Of a stretch of 64,000 bases of DNA, positions 8,381-16,348 are shown in pieces. The position numbers and the translations under genes are program-made. Position 1 is the first letter of the stretch, and each line of letters opens with the position of its first letter. The notes beneath the pieces were generated by a model, which was given only the letters and a program-made list of their open reading frames with translations, was not told the origin of the DNA and did not search any database. The stretch spans positions 62,001 through 126,000 of the forward strand of contig CAKSHI010000001.1 of NCBI GenBank assembly GCA_934457115.1, in the 5' to 3' direction. The DNA comes from an uncultured Eubacteriales bacterium (lineage in GTDB: Bacteria; Bacillota; Clostridia; Oscillospirales; Acutalibacteraceae).

Positions 8381-8803
8381 ATGCTAGATGAAAAAAAACT
8401 TATCTCGGAAGCCCTAGAGGCAAGAACACATGCCTATACCCCTTATTCTAAGTATAAGGTTGGTGCGGCTCTTCTAACTAAGGATTCCAAGATTTATAAA
8501 GGATGTAATATAGAAAGCGCTGCATATTCAGTTACTACCTGCGCTGAAAGAACTGCTTTACTAAAGGCCGTTTCGGAGGATAATAGAGAATTTAGCGCTA
8601 TCGCCATAGTAGGCGGACCTGAAGAGGAAAAGGATATTTTAAGTGAACTTGCACCTCCTTGCGGCGTTTGCAGGCAATACCTAAGAGAATTTTGCGACCC
8701 CAAGCAACTCAAGGTTATATTAGCTAAAAGTATTGATGATTATAAAGTGTTTACACTTGAAGATCTTTTACCAATGAGTTTTGGCCCTGATCACTTAAAA
8801 TAA
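8381..8803 (+). CDS. cdd: Cytidine deaminase
   Basis: Cdd deaminates cytidine and deoxycytidine to uridine and deoxyuridine in pyrimidine salvage. The 140-residue homotetrameric type is recognised by its zinc site: C54-x-E56 (TCAERTA) with catalytic Glu56, and C94-x-x-C97 (PPCGVCRQ). The substrate loop GCNIESAAYS is intact. A strong ATAGGAGG site precedes the ATG. It heads a unit with the two transketolase subunits (26-bp gap), which fits ribose recycling from nucleosides through the pentose phosphate pathway. Confidence 0.95.
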   Translation: MLDEKKLISEALEARTHAYTPYSKYKVGAALLTKDSKIYKGCNIESAAYSVTTCAERTALLKAVSEDNREFSAIAIVGGPEEEKDILSELAPPCGVCRQYLREFCDPKQLKVILAKSIDDYKVFTLEDLLPMSFGPDHLK

Positions 8804-8829
8804 GGCTTGTAATTTATGAGGAGGAAATC

Positions 8830-9645
8830 ATGAACGAATTAGAAAAAAAATGCATAGAAATAAGAAAATCTGTTCTTAACACAATAGGAACTCTAGGTGT
8901 CGGCCACATAGGCGGCTGCCTTTCGATAGTTGACCTTCTTGTTGTGCTTTATGAAAAGCATATGAATATTGACCCTAAAAATCCTAACATGGAAGGCAGA
9001 GATCGATTAATAGTATCAAAAGGTCACAGCGGCCCTGCAGTATATGCCGTACTCGCAGATAAAGGGTACTTCGACAAAAGTTGGCTTTTAACTTTAAATC
9101 AATCCGGCACAAACCTACCAAGTCACTGCGATATGAACAGAACCCCGGGTATAGACATGACTACAGGCTCATTAGGCCAGGGTTTTTCATGTGCTATGGG
9201 CATTGCAAAGGCTTCTAAAATTCGAAAAGACAACGCAACTATTTATACTATAATAGGAGACGGCGAATCTCAAGAAGGTCAAATTTGGGAGGCTGCTATG
9301 TTTGCCGCACACCAAAAATTAGATAATGTTATCGCTTTTACTGATTATAATAAACTTCAACTCGATGGAAAAGTTGAAGATATTTGCGGCATAGAACCAC
9401 TTGATAAAAAATGGGAAGCTTTTGGTTGGAACGTAATAAATGTAGAAGACGGCAATAACTGCGAACAAATAGATAAGGCAATTACACTTGCTAAAAAGGC
9501 AGATAAACCGTCTATGATTATCTTAAATACCATAAAGGGTAAGGGAATATCTTTTGCAGAAAAAGCAGGAGTAAATAACCATAGTATGCCAATAAGCAAA
9601 GAGCTTATGGAAGAAGGACTTAAAGAATTAGGAGGACTAATCTAA
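8830..9645 (+). CDS. Transketolase, N-terminal (TPP-binding) subunit
   Basis: The 271-residue protein is the N-terminal half of a split transketolase. It carries the thiamine-diphosphate motif GDGESQEG (143-150) with the downstream TDYNKLQ, plus GHSGPAVY and TGSLGQGFS segments. With the next gene product it transfers two-carbon ketol units between sugar phosphates in the non-oxidative pentose phosphate pathway. A GAGGAGG site lies before the ATG. Only the TAA stop separates it from the next start, so tight co-translation is likely. Confidence 0.93.
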   Translation: MNELEKKCIEIRKSVLNTIGTLGVGHIGGCLSIVDLLVVLYEKHMNIDPKNPNMEGRDRLIVSKGHSGPAVYAVLADKGYFDKSWLLTLNQSGTNLPSHCDMNRTPGIDMTTGSLGQGFSCAMGIAKASKIRKDNATIYTIIGDGESQEGQIWEAAMFAAHQKLDNVIAFTDYNKLQLDGKVEDICGIEPLDKKWEAFGWNVINVEDGNNCEQIDKAITLAKKADKPSMIILNTIKGKGISFAEKAGVNNHSMPISKELMEEGLKELGGLI

Positions 9646-10581
9646 ATGGAGATGCGTCAAGTTTTAGCAAGTGAGCTAGAAAAATTAATGGATAAAGATG
9701 AAAGGATTGTCTTAATAGATGCGGACCTTTCAAAACCAAACGGAGTTGCTAAACTCAGAGAAAAATTCCCTGATAGAGCCTTTGAAGTAGGCATTGCAGA
9801 GCAAAACATGGCAAGTGTAGCCGCAGGAATGAGCAGCTATGGATTTATTCCCTTTATCACTACATTTACACCTTTTGCAACAAGGCGTATTTGTGATCAA
9901 ATAGCTATATCTATGTTATATGCAAAACAAAACGTTAAAATCATAGGCACAGACCCCGGAATAAGTGCAGAATTCAACGGCGGTACACATATGAGTGTTG
10001 AGGACATAGGAGTCATAAGAAGTATCCCGGGTATAGTTATATTTGAACCTGTAGATAATGTACAACTTAAAAAATTATTGCCTCAAATCGTAAAATATCA
10101 CGGCACTGTATATATAAGAATGTTTAGAAAAACTATCGACACAATATTTAGTGAAGACAGCGAGTTTGACCTATTTAAGGCCACAAAAATCCAAGACGGA
10201 ACAGATCTTTCAATTTTCTGCTCCGGCCTTATGGTCCAAGAAACAATGAGGGCTAATGATATTTTAAAACAAGAAAATATCAATGCCGAAATCGTAAATA
10301 TTCATACTATAAAACCAATAGATCGAGAAGCTATTATTGAATCAGCGAAAAAAACAGGCGCTGTATTAACAGTTGAAAATCACAACGTTATAGGCGGTCT
10401 TAAATCCGCCGTATGCGAAGTATTAATGGAAGAATATCCTGCCCCCCTAAAAGCTATAGGTATAGAAGATGTATTTGGTCAAGTAGGAAAATTGCCATAC
10501 TTAAAAGAAGCTTATAATATGAGAGCCGAAGATATAGTAAGTGCCGCAAAAGAAGTTATTGCTATGAAAAATAAAAAATAA
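9646..10581 (+). CDS. Transketolase, C-terminal (pyrimidine-binding) subunit
   Basis: The 311-residue subunit contains the Pyr domain, with the invariant Glu52 (VGIAEQNMASVAAGMS) that activates thiamine diphosphate, followed by the C-terminal transketolase domain (about 190-305; VENHNVIGGLKSAVCE). It completes the enzyme encoded by the preceding gene. Split transketolases are common in Clostridia. A hairpin terminator closes the operon. Confidence 0.93.
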   Translation: MEMRQVLASELEKLMDKDERIVLIDADLSKPNGVAKLREKFPDRAFEVGIAEQNMASVAAGMSSYGFIPFITTFTPFATRRICDQIAISMLYAKQNVKIIGTDPGISAEFNGGTHMSVEDIGVIRSIPGIVIFEPVDNVQLKKLLPQIVKYHGTVYIRMFRKTIDTIFSEDSEFDLFKATKIQDGTDLSIFCSGLMVQETMRANDILKQENINAEIVNIHTIKPIDREAIIESAKKTGAVLTVENHNVIGGLKSAVCEVLMEEYPAPLKAIGIEDVFGQVGKLPYLKEAYNMRAEDIVSAAKEVIAMKNKK

Positions 10582-10598
10582 AAATAAAACTTATTTAT

Positions 10599-10638
10599 AA
10601 AGGCCATCGCTTGTAAGGCGATGGCCTTTCCCCTTTTA
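10599..10638 (+). terminator. Rho-independent terminator
   Basis: Stem AAAGGCCATCGC / GCGATGGCCTTT (12 bp) with loop TTGTAAG, followed by CCCCTTTT. Confidence 0.88.
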
Positions 10639-10722
10639 TAACATCACTTAATAATCTAATCGCACCCTATTATATAACAATCAAAATGCATATTTAAAAT
10701 TGTAAGTTCTTTAATATACAAA

Positions 10723-10968
10723 TCAATTACCTTTTATAATACTTTCAAGATCAGTGTTTAATACATTAGATAAAATCACAAGTTCTATATCAGTAACGAA
10801 TCTTTCGCCGTTTTCTATCCTTCTAATAAAGTGATGGTCGACATCATAACCATATACCTGAAGCTTTCTTGCCAAAGCCCTTTGAGACATATTCATACTT
10901 TTCCTAATTGATGCTATGTTTTTACCACATAAATTATTAGAACCATCCGGAGCTTTTATCTTAAACAT
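10723..10968 (-). CDS. XRE-family helix-turn-helix regulator
   Basis: This 81-residue protein is a single HTH_3 domain: IASIRKSMNMSQRALARKLQVYGYDVDHHFIRRIENGERFVTDIE. An AGGAGG-type site precedes the ATG on this strand. It is divergent from another XRE gene starting 110 bp away, with two similar operator-like sequences between them. The target genes are unknown. The spacing between HTH helices is slightly longer than the usual Cro/CI pattern. Confidence 0.8.
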   Translation of the reverse strand: MFKIKAPDGSNNLCGKNIASIRKSMNMSQRALARKLQVYGYDVDHHFIRRIENGERFVTDIELVILSNVLNTDLESIIKGN

Positions 10969-10986
10969 TAAATACCTCCTAAATAT

Positions 10987-11003
10987 GGTATATAGTATTT
11001 ACA
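10987..11003. promoter_or_regulatory. Operator-like site O1
   Basis: GGTATATAGTATTTACA lies just upstream of the reverse-strand XRE gene. It resembles the reverse complement of the site at 11039-11055 (shared GGTA.ATAGTAT..AC), so the two sites face each other across the divergent promoter region. Confidence 0.45.
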
Positions 11004-11038
11004 ACAAGACTATTTTAAATTATAATTTAATATATATT

Positions 11039-11055
11039 GGTGTATACTATTTACC
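11039..11055. promoter_or_regulatory. Operator-like site O2
   Basis: GGTGTATACTATTTACC is an imperfect 17-bp palindrome (12 of 16 non-central positions symmetrical) that includes a TATACT -10-like element for the forward XRE gene. Confidence 0.45.
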
Positions 11056-11078
11056 GTTAAGAAAAAGAAGGTTAATTA

Positions 11079-11288
11079 ATGAATAACATAAAGAAAAACG
11101 TAAGTCGGCAACTAAAGGGATTAAGGGAATCGAAGAACCTAACCCAAAAAGAGATTGCTTCAAAATTAAATATCGATAGATCTACCTATGCATACTGGGA
11201 AAGTGCTAAAACTGAACCAAGTATTAAGCACCTAATTAAACTATCAAAAATCTATAACGTAACAATCGACTATCTCATAGGAAACTAA
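11079..11288 (+). CDS. XRE-family helix-turn-helix regulator
   Basis: The 69-residue Cro/CI-type protein is almost entirely HTH: LRESKNLTQKEIASKLNIDRSTYAYWESAKTEPSIKHLIKL, with a short IDYLIGN tail typical of small repressors. An AAGAAGG site precedes the ATG. It is divergent from the other XRE gene. There are no phage structural genes or integrase next to the pair, so it may be a small domesticated switch. Confidence 0.85.
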   Translation: MNNIKKNVSRQLKGLRESKNLTQKEIASKLNIDRSTYAYWESAKTEPSIKHLIKLSKIYNVTIDYLIGN

Positions 11289-11384
11289 ATGCGTGCACTA
11301 AATATTAAACTTATTAATAGATATTATAGTCACTTATATACAAAATATTAACGAATTTTTGTTTACAAAATTAAAAATATTTGT

Positions 11385-11413
11385 TTGGAATTTAGACTTA
11401 TATATGGTATAAT
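11385..11413 (+). promoter_or_regulatory. Promoter of the lipoprotein-folate unit
   Basis: TTGGAA (11385-11390), a 17-bp spacer and a perfect TATAAT (11408-11413) lie 28 bp before the lipoprotein start codon. Confidence 0.65.
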
Positions 11414-11441
11414 ACAAGTACATAGTTTTGGGAGGGTTTAT

Positions 11442-12797
11442 ATGAAAAGATCCTTATGCGTATTTGCTATATTGACTATTGTATTAAGTTTAACAAGCTG
11501 TGGCTTTGGTACACATCTGCTTCCTAAAAATAATGGTGGTGATACAATGATATTCGAAAGTTGGAAAAAATACGGTTCAAATTCAAATGATAACAACATG
11601 GAAAATTTAAAAAATAATTCTATGTCCGGCATTAAACCTTCTAAGTCTTATTCATGTATTAAAATCAAAAATTGCTACAATGCCTTATCTAATAAACAGG
11701 AAAGAGAATTGTATGATAAAATCGAAAGCGTTGTTTATACTATACAGTCAAAAACTACACCCGAAGGATACTATCCAATCGAAAGTGTAGAAATTAACAA
11801 AAGTTCTAATTTTGATGAAGATACTATAAAAAGGGTTATATATGCATTTAGAAATGATAATCCGGAGATATTTTGGTTGTCAAATACATTTGGTTATGAA
11901 ATCAGCGATAGTAAAATTAATATAAATCTTTTCTCTTCCCTTTCTGCCAATAAATGTAGCAATGCAGTAAATGAACTTAATTCTAAAGTTAACGATATCA
12001 TTTCCAATGTCCCTTCCGGCCTTTCTGAATATGAAAGGGAGAAATACGTATATGATTATATCGTAGATAACTGCAAATACAATAAAGATGCCATCAAAAG
12101 CAATAATAATTGGCAGTCATTTACTCCCTATGGAGCCCTTGTTGAGGGAAGTGCAGTTTGCGAGGGTTACTCAAGGTCAATACAACTATTACTTGGTTAT
12201 CTAGGCATGGAATGTCAACTTGCAAGCGGTGAAACAAATAGAACCGCCCATATGTGGAATGTTGTAAAAGTAAATAATAACTACTATCACCTTGATGCTA
12301 CTTTCGATAATAATACCGATCAAGTAAAACTTTACGACTATTTTAATGTATCTGATACCCTAATACAAAAGGATCATATTATTGACCCTAACTATGGAAA
12401 ATCAAATATTAACTCATATGGTCAACACATTCCCAATACTAACGGTCAATATAACCTAAACCTCCCTAAATGCACAAGTATGGAGGAAAATTATTTTACA
12501 AAAGAGGCAATAGAAATATCCTCTCTTAACTCAAGAGCCGATGATATAGCGATTGATAAAATTGTTTCACTTGCTCAAAATAATGCTTCAAGTGTTTCCT
12601 TTAAAATTTCAGGTTATTTAGACTACCAAGAAACTATTGAAAAAATGTTTTTAAAACCTCCATATAAAGTTTTTTATTATGTAAATGAGGCAAACGAAAG
12701 ATTAGATAAAGACCATCAAATAGACAGTCAAAAACTTATATACCTAGAATCAAGCTTGCAAGATGCGTTTATGCTTGAACTTACTTATTTAAAATAG
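11442..12797 (+). CDS. Transglutaminase-like domain lipoprotein
   Basis: I start this at the ATG at 11442, directly after a GGGAGGG site. The 451-residue product has a lipoprotein signal peptide ending LSLTSC, with Cys20 as the lipidated residue. A transglutaminase-like (cysteine peptidase fold) domain spans about 195-300, with an apparent triad Cys240 (GSAVCEGYS), His270 (TAHMWNVV) and Asp285 (YYHLDATFDN). Such proteins act outside the membrane as proteases or crosslinkers, possibly on cell wall or surface proteins. It lies 16 bp before folE and is probably co-transcribed with it, although no functional link to folate is evident. Confidence 0.85.
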   Translation: MKRSLCVFAILTIVLSLTSCGFGTHLLPKNNGGDTMIFESWKKYGSNSNDNNMENLKNNSMSGIKPSKSYSCIKIKNCYNALSNKQERELYDKIESVVYTIQSKTTPEGYYPIESVEINKSSNFDEDTIKRVIYAFRNDNPEIFWLSNTFGYEISDSKININLFSSLSANKCSNAVNELNSKVNDIISNVPSGLSEYEREKYVYDYIVDNCKYNKDAIKSNNNWQSFTPYGALVEGSAVCEGYSRSIQLLLGYLGMECQLASGETNRTAHMWNVVKVNNNYYHLDATFDNNTDQVKLYDYFNVSDTLIQKDHIIDPNYGKSNINSYGQHIPNTNGQYNLNLPKCTSMEENYFTKEAIEISSLNSRADDIAIDKIVSLAQNNASSVSFKISGYLDYQETIEKMFLKPPYKVFYYVNEANERLDKDHQIDSQKLIYLESSLQDAFMLELTYLK

Positions 12798-12813
12798 GAG
12801 AAGCCTTTTTAAT

Positions 12814-13362
12814 ATGATTGACCAAGAAAAAATAAAATTTGCAACAAAACTTCTTTTGGAAGCCTTAGGCGAGGACCCTCTAAGGGAAGGTCTTAAAGAA
12901 ACACCAAATCGAGTTTCAAATATGTATTATGAAATATTTTCAGGCCTTTACGAAGACCCTAAAAAACACTTAAAAATCTTTATGGAAGAAAGTGCGAATA
13001 ATCAACCAATATCCGTAAGGGATATTCCCCTTCGTTCTGTATGTGAACACCATTTACTCCCTTTCATAGGAGTTGCCCATATCACATATATCCCCAAGGA
13101 CGGAAAAATAATCGGATTATCGAAATTCGCCAGAATTGTAGAGTGTTTTGCAAAAAGGCCGCAAGTTCAAGAACGTCTTACAAATCAAATCGCAGAATTT
13201 CTCTACGATAACTTAAACCCCGTAGGTGTTGAAGTTATCGTAGAAGCTGAGCATCTATGCATGACTATGCGTGGTATAAAAGCAGCAGGAAGCAAAACAA
13301 TAACCAGGGCTGTAAGAGGAAATTTAAAAGACACAACTAATAGCTCATATTTAGGTGATTAA
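12814..13362 (+). CDS. folE: GTP cyclohydrolase I
   Basis: FolE converts GTP to 7,8-dihydroneopterin triphosphate, the first step of folate synthesis. The 182-residue length is typical. The zinc ligands appear in SVCEHHLLPF (Cys and His) and HLCMTMRG (Cys), with GLSKFARIVE and RPQVQERLT also conserved. It starts 16 bp after the lipoprotein gene with an AGGAG site, and folP follows after 5 bp. Confidence 0.96.
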   Translation: MIDQEKIKFATKLLLEALGEDPLREGLKETPNRVSNMYYEIFSGLYEDPKKHLKIFMEESANNQPISVRDIPLRSVCEHHLLPFIGVAHITYIPKDGKIIGLSKFARIVECFAKRPQVQERLTNQIAEFLYDNLNPVGVEVIVEAEHLCMTMRGIKAAGSKTITRAVRGNLKDTTNSSYLGD

Positions 13363-13367
13363 TAATT

Positions 13368-14162
13368 ATGAAATTTTTTAAAGCCAATAACTTTTCCCTT
13401 AACTTAGGGGAAAAGACTTATATTATGGGAATTCTAAACCTAACCCCTGATTCATTTTCAGACGGTGGTATTTGGAACTCACCAAACAAAGCAATTGAAA
13501 GGGCAATTACCCTAGAAAAATTAGGTGCTGATATTATAGATATAGGTGCCCAGTCTACAAGACCCGGGTATACCAAAATAAGTGCAGCCGAAGAAATAAA
13601 AAGATTAGAAAACATTTTACCTAAAATAAGAAAAGAGGTAAATATACCTATATCTATAGATACTTTTTATCCGGAAGTCGCAGAATTTTCACTAAGCGTA
13701 GGTGTTGACATTTTAAATGATGTCACAGGGTTTAAAAACGGTGATATGATAGATATCGCAAGCAAATCAAAATGCGGTATTATTTGTATGCATGATGAAC
13801 CCGGTTTTAATGTAACACCGTTTTTTAAAGATAGGCTAAATGCCTTATTAAAAAAGGAAATAGAAAAAGACAGAATCTGTTTTGACCCCGGCATAGGTTT
13901 TGGAAAAACCTATGAAGAAAACCTTTACATATTAAAAAATCTAAAAAGTCTAAAATTAGACGGATATCCAATCCTTATAGGGGCATCGAGAAAAAGAGTT
14001 ATTGGTGCTCCTTGTGGAAATCCTCCTTTTAACGAAAGAATGCCCGGAACTATAGCAGCTCATACCATAGCTATATCAGGAGGAGCAGATATAATAAGAG
14101 TCCACGATGTAAAGGAAGCCGTGCAGGCCGCAAAAGTTGCCGATGCAATATTAAAATCATAA
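13368..14162 (+). CDS. folP: Dihydropteroate synthase
   Basis: FolP joins p-aminobenzoate to 6-hydroxymethyl-dihydropterin diphosphate. The 264-residue TIM-barrel protein has the signatures ILNLTPDSFSDGG, DIGAQSTRPG, the DVTGF segment, and IGASRKR near the C terminus. It is the sulfonamide target. The gene follows folE by 5 bp. The next folate gene, folB, is displaced by about 1.2 kb by the DUF3626 gene. Confidence 0.96.
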   Translation: MKFFKANNFSLNLGEKTYIMGILNLTPDSFSDGGIWNSPNKAIERAITLEKLGADIIDIGAQSTRPGYTKISAAEEIKRLENILPKIRKEVNIPISIDTFYPEVAEFSLSVGVDILNDVTGFKNGDMIDIASKSKCGIICMHDEPGFNVTPFFKDRLNALLKKEIEKDRICFDPGIGFGKTYEENLYILKNLKSLKLDGYPILIGASRKRVIGAPCGNPPFNERMPGTIAAHTIAISGGADIIRVHDVKEAVQAAKVADAILKS

Positions 14163-14220
14163 TATACATATTTGTTGATTATATGAAACAAATTTACACT
14201 CTAAAAATATAATTTTAATC

Positions 14221-14250
14221 TTGTTTTAATATTATTAATATAACTATAAT
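14221..14250 (+). promoter_or_regulatory. Promoter of the DUF3626 gene
   Basis: TTGTTT (14221-14226), an 18-bp spacer and a perfect TATAAT (14245-14250) lie in the 175-bp gap after folP, suggesting independent transcription of the gene between folP and folB. Confidence 0.5.
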
Positions 14251-14337
14251 ACTTACATATATATCAAACTTATAAAACAACGCTAACTTTCAAAGTATTT
14301 ATTTAGGTCTAAATTTTTATTAATAGGAAGTGAAAGT

Positions 14338-15264
14338 ATGTTTGCAAATTATCAACATGAGCCTAATATTCCATCTACTCCAGGAATCTCATGTAATATC
14401 CCATTATCCATTAATTTTTCACCCAAAAATCTAAATTTCGGCCATCTTAAAACTAGTAATACCCCCAAAACAATGAAAAACCTTGATAATCATCTTGCAC
14501 AAAGAACAAACAAGGAATATGATCCTATCAAGAGAAGAATAGTTGAGACTTTTCTAAAAGAGGTTATTGATAAAAATGAACTTTGTATGGCGTGCCCGGA
14601 TAATATTAAAATTATGTCCTCAATTAAAAAGGAACACTTTAAAAATATATTCGAAAATAGAGTCGAATCAATTTATGATTACATAGATGATGAAGCAAAT
14701 AAAGAATATAAAGAAACAGTAAAAGGAGCAAGAAAAAAGATAAGTAAAAAATTGTTTGGTTGGAAACATACTCCTAAAGATGAGGAATTCGAAAAATATG
14801 GGATTATTTCAAATAAACAAGAGTTATCTTGTAATGATACTACCTGTGGTTATGGTCCTATTAAATATATATTTGACAAAAAAAAAGTAGCAAGCAGGAC
14901 TACATTTGTAATAGGAGATAGTCTTGATAATCAAGATTACGGTGTCCAGGCCTCCAGAGTAACAAACCCCAAAATAGAATCTATACCAGGTGTAGTTTGC
15001 AAAAACCATACGGGTGTTAATAAATTATATGAAATGATGGAGGATTCCCATGATTATATTCTAAAAAATCCATCACAATTAAGTCTAGCATTACCATATA
15101 AACCTGATAGAGCCACATATATAGAAGCTCAATTCCATGGCAATCTCACATTAGATGATGTCCAATCAGTATTGGTAAAATCTAATCAATCAGTATCTAG
15201 TGTTGATGATATTAAATCAGCTCTCAGTGATACCCACTTAAGTGGAAAAGTTGAAGGTATATAA
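14338..15264 (+). CDS. DUF3626-like protein inserted between folP and folB
   Basis: The 308-residue protein has three features I associate with DUF3626: a YGPIKYIF segment (around 178-185), then RTTFVIGDSL (about 194-203), and YIEAQFHGNLTLDDVQSV near 262-279. The family has no established biochemical function; a remote relationship to ADP-ribosyltransferase-like folds is only speculation. The first 60 residues are polar, with no signal peptide or membrane helix. An AGGAAGTGAAAGT site precedes the ATG and a separate promoter lies upstream. Its position splits the folate genes, which otherwise have only short gaps, so it looks like a later insertion. Confidence 0.65.
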   Translation: MFANYQHEPNIPSTPGISCNIPLSINFSPKNLNFGHLKTSNTPKTMKNLDNHLAQRTNKEYDPIKRRIVETFLKEVIDKNELCMACPDNIKIMSSIKKEHFKNIFENRVESIYDYIDDEANKEYKETVKGARKKISKKLFGWKHTPKDEEFEKYGIISNKQELSCNDTTCGYGPIKYIFDKKKVASRTTFVIGDSLDNQDYGVQASRVTNPKIESIPGVVCKNHTGVNKLYEMMEDSHDYILKNPSQLSLALPYKPDRATYIEAQFHGNLTLDDVQSVLVKSNQSVSSVDDIKSALSDTHLSGKVEGI

Positions 15265-15345
15265 CATAAATAGGCCAATACAAAATACATAATTAGTATC
15301 AATCACCTTTAAAAATTTTACCAAAATTTAGAAAGGAAAATAATA

Positions 15346-15738
15346 TTGGATAAGATAATTATCAAAGGACTAAAAATTTATGCATATCATGGTGTAAACA
15401 AAGAAGAAAAAGAAAACGGTCAATTTTTTATTGTTAATGCAGAGCTTTTTACTTCTTTAAAAAATGCCGCATTGAGTGATGATGTAAGAGATACTATAAG
15501 CTACTCAACAGCTTCCAAACTTATAGTAAAAACAGTACAAGAAAGGTCCCATGACCTTTTGGAAACAGTAGCGGATAGGATATCCTTAAATCTCTTCAAT
15601 AAATTCGACAAACTAAACGAGGTCACTATTACACTTTTAAAACCTCAAGCACCCATAAACCTCGAATTTGAATCTATGGGTGTAGAAATACATAGAAAAA
15701 GAAGTGATTATGAATGCACGAGGCAGCCATTGAATTAG
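15346..15738 (+). CDS. folB: Dihydroneopterin aldolase (TTG start)
   Basis: FolB cleaves 7,8-dihydroneopterin to 6-hydroxymethyl-dihydropterin. The protein starts at a TTG 10 nt after GAAAGGA, reading (M)DKIIIKGLKIYAYHGVNKEEKENGQ, the canonical FolB N terminus, so the rare start codon is well supported. The 130-residue length, the YHGV..EE motif and the later LLKPQAPI motif fit the octameric aldolase. Its end overlaps folK by 25 nt. Confidence 0.93.
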   Translation: MDKIIIKGLKIYAYHGVNKEEKENGQFFIVNAELFTSLKNAALSDDVRDTISYSTASKLIVKTVQERSHDLLETVADRISLNLFNKFDKLNEVTITLLKPQAPINLEFESMGVEIHRKRSDYECTRQPLN

Positions 15739-16196
15739 GGGCTAATCTAGGCAATAAAAAAGAAAATATCGATATGGCTATAAAGGCTATCTCAAGGTTG
15801 CCAAAAACTAATGTCTTAAAAACATCATCTTACTATGAAACCGAGCCTTTTGGAGTACCTGACAAGCAAGAAAATTACATAAACTGCTGTATTAAAATAG
15901 AAACTGAACTTCTACCCCAAACCTTACTTGGTGCCTTGCTTGGCATAGAAGCCTCCATGGGTAGAATAAGAACCTTTAAAAACGCTTCAAGGATTATTGA
16001 TATTGATCTTTTACTTTATGAAGATTATCATATAAACACATCCGACCTAAAACTCCCCCACCCCGAAATACTCAATCGTCCGTTTGTTTTGGTTCCTTTA
16101 TCTGATATATACACTGACAAAGTTACCCCGGCTTTTAATTTTTCTTCTCAACTTGAAAATATGGATACATCCGGCGTTAAATTAATCGAATTTTGA
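15714..16196 (+). CDS. folK: 2-amino-4-hydroxy-6-hydroxymethyldihydropteridine diphosphokinase
   Basis: FolK transfers diphosphate from ATP to 6-hydroxymethyl-dihydropterin, producing the substrate of FolP. The 160-residue protein has IELGANLGNKKEN at the N terminus, YETEPFGVPDKQENYINC, and the signature RIIDIDLLLYED with the Mg-binding aspartates, followed by LPHPEILNRPFVLVPL. It overlaps folB by 25 nt, implying translational coupling. Confidence 0.95.
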   Translation: MHEAAIELGANLGNKKENIDMAIKAISRLPKTNVLKTSSYYETEPFGVPDKQENYINCCIKIETELLPQTLLGALLGIEASMGRIRTFKNASRIIDIDLLLYEDYHINTSDLKLPHPEILNRPFVLVPLSDIYTDKVTPAFNFSSQLENMDTSGVKLIEF

Positions 16197-16266
16197 TCCA
16201 CATATGGAGATTAAATCTAAGTTAATACTTATTTGGATAAATATACATAAATAATTAATATTTCCC

Positions 16267-16296
16267 TTGACTTTCCCCACGATTTTGCTCTAATAT
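16267..16296 (+). promoter_or_regulatory. Promoter of the lipase gene
   Basis: TTGACT (16267-16272), an 18-bp spacer and TAATAT (16291-16296) lie about 50 bp upstream of the start codon. Confidence 0.5.
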
Positions 16297-16348
16297 AAGA
16301 TTAAACAATTGTTTGAAAATCTAGAAAAAAGAGAGGAACGTGGTAAAA

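Noticed and set aside
10723..11288. Prophage immunity region
   Set aside because: The two small regulators look Cro/CI-like, but there are no integrase, replication or structural phage genes nearby.
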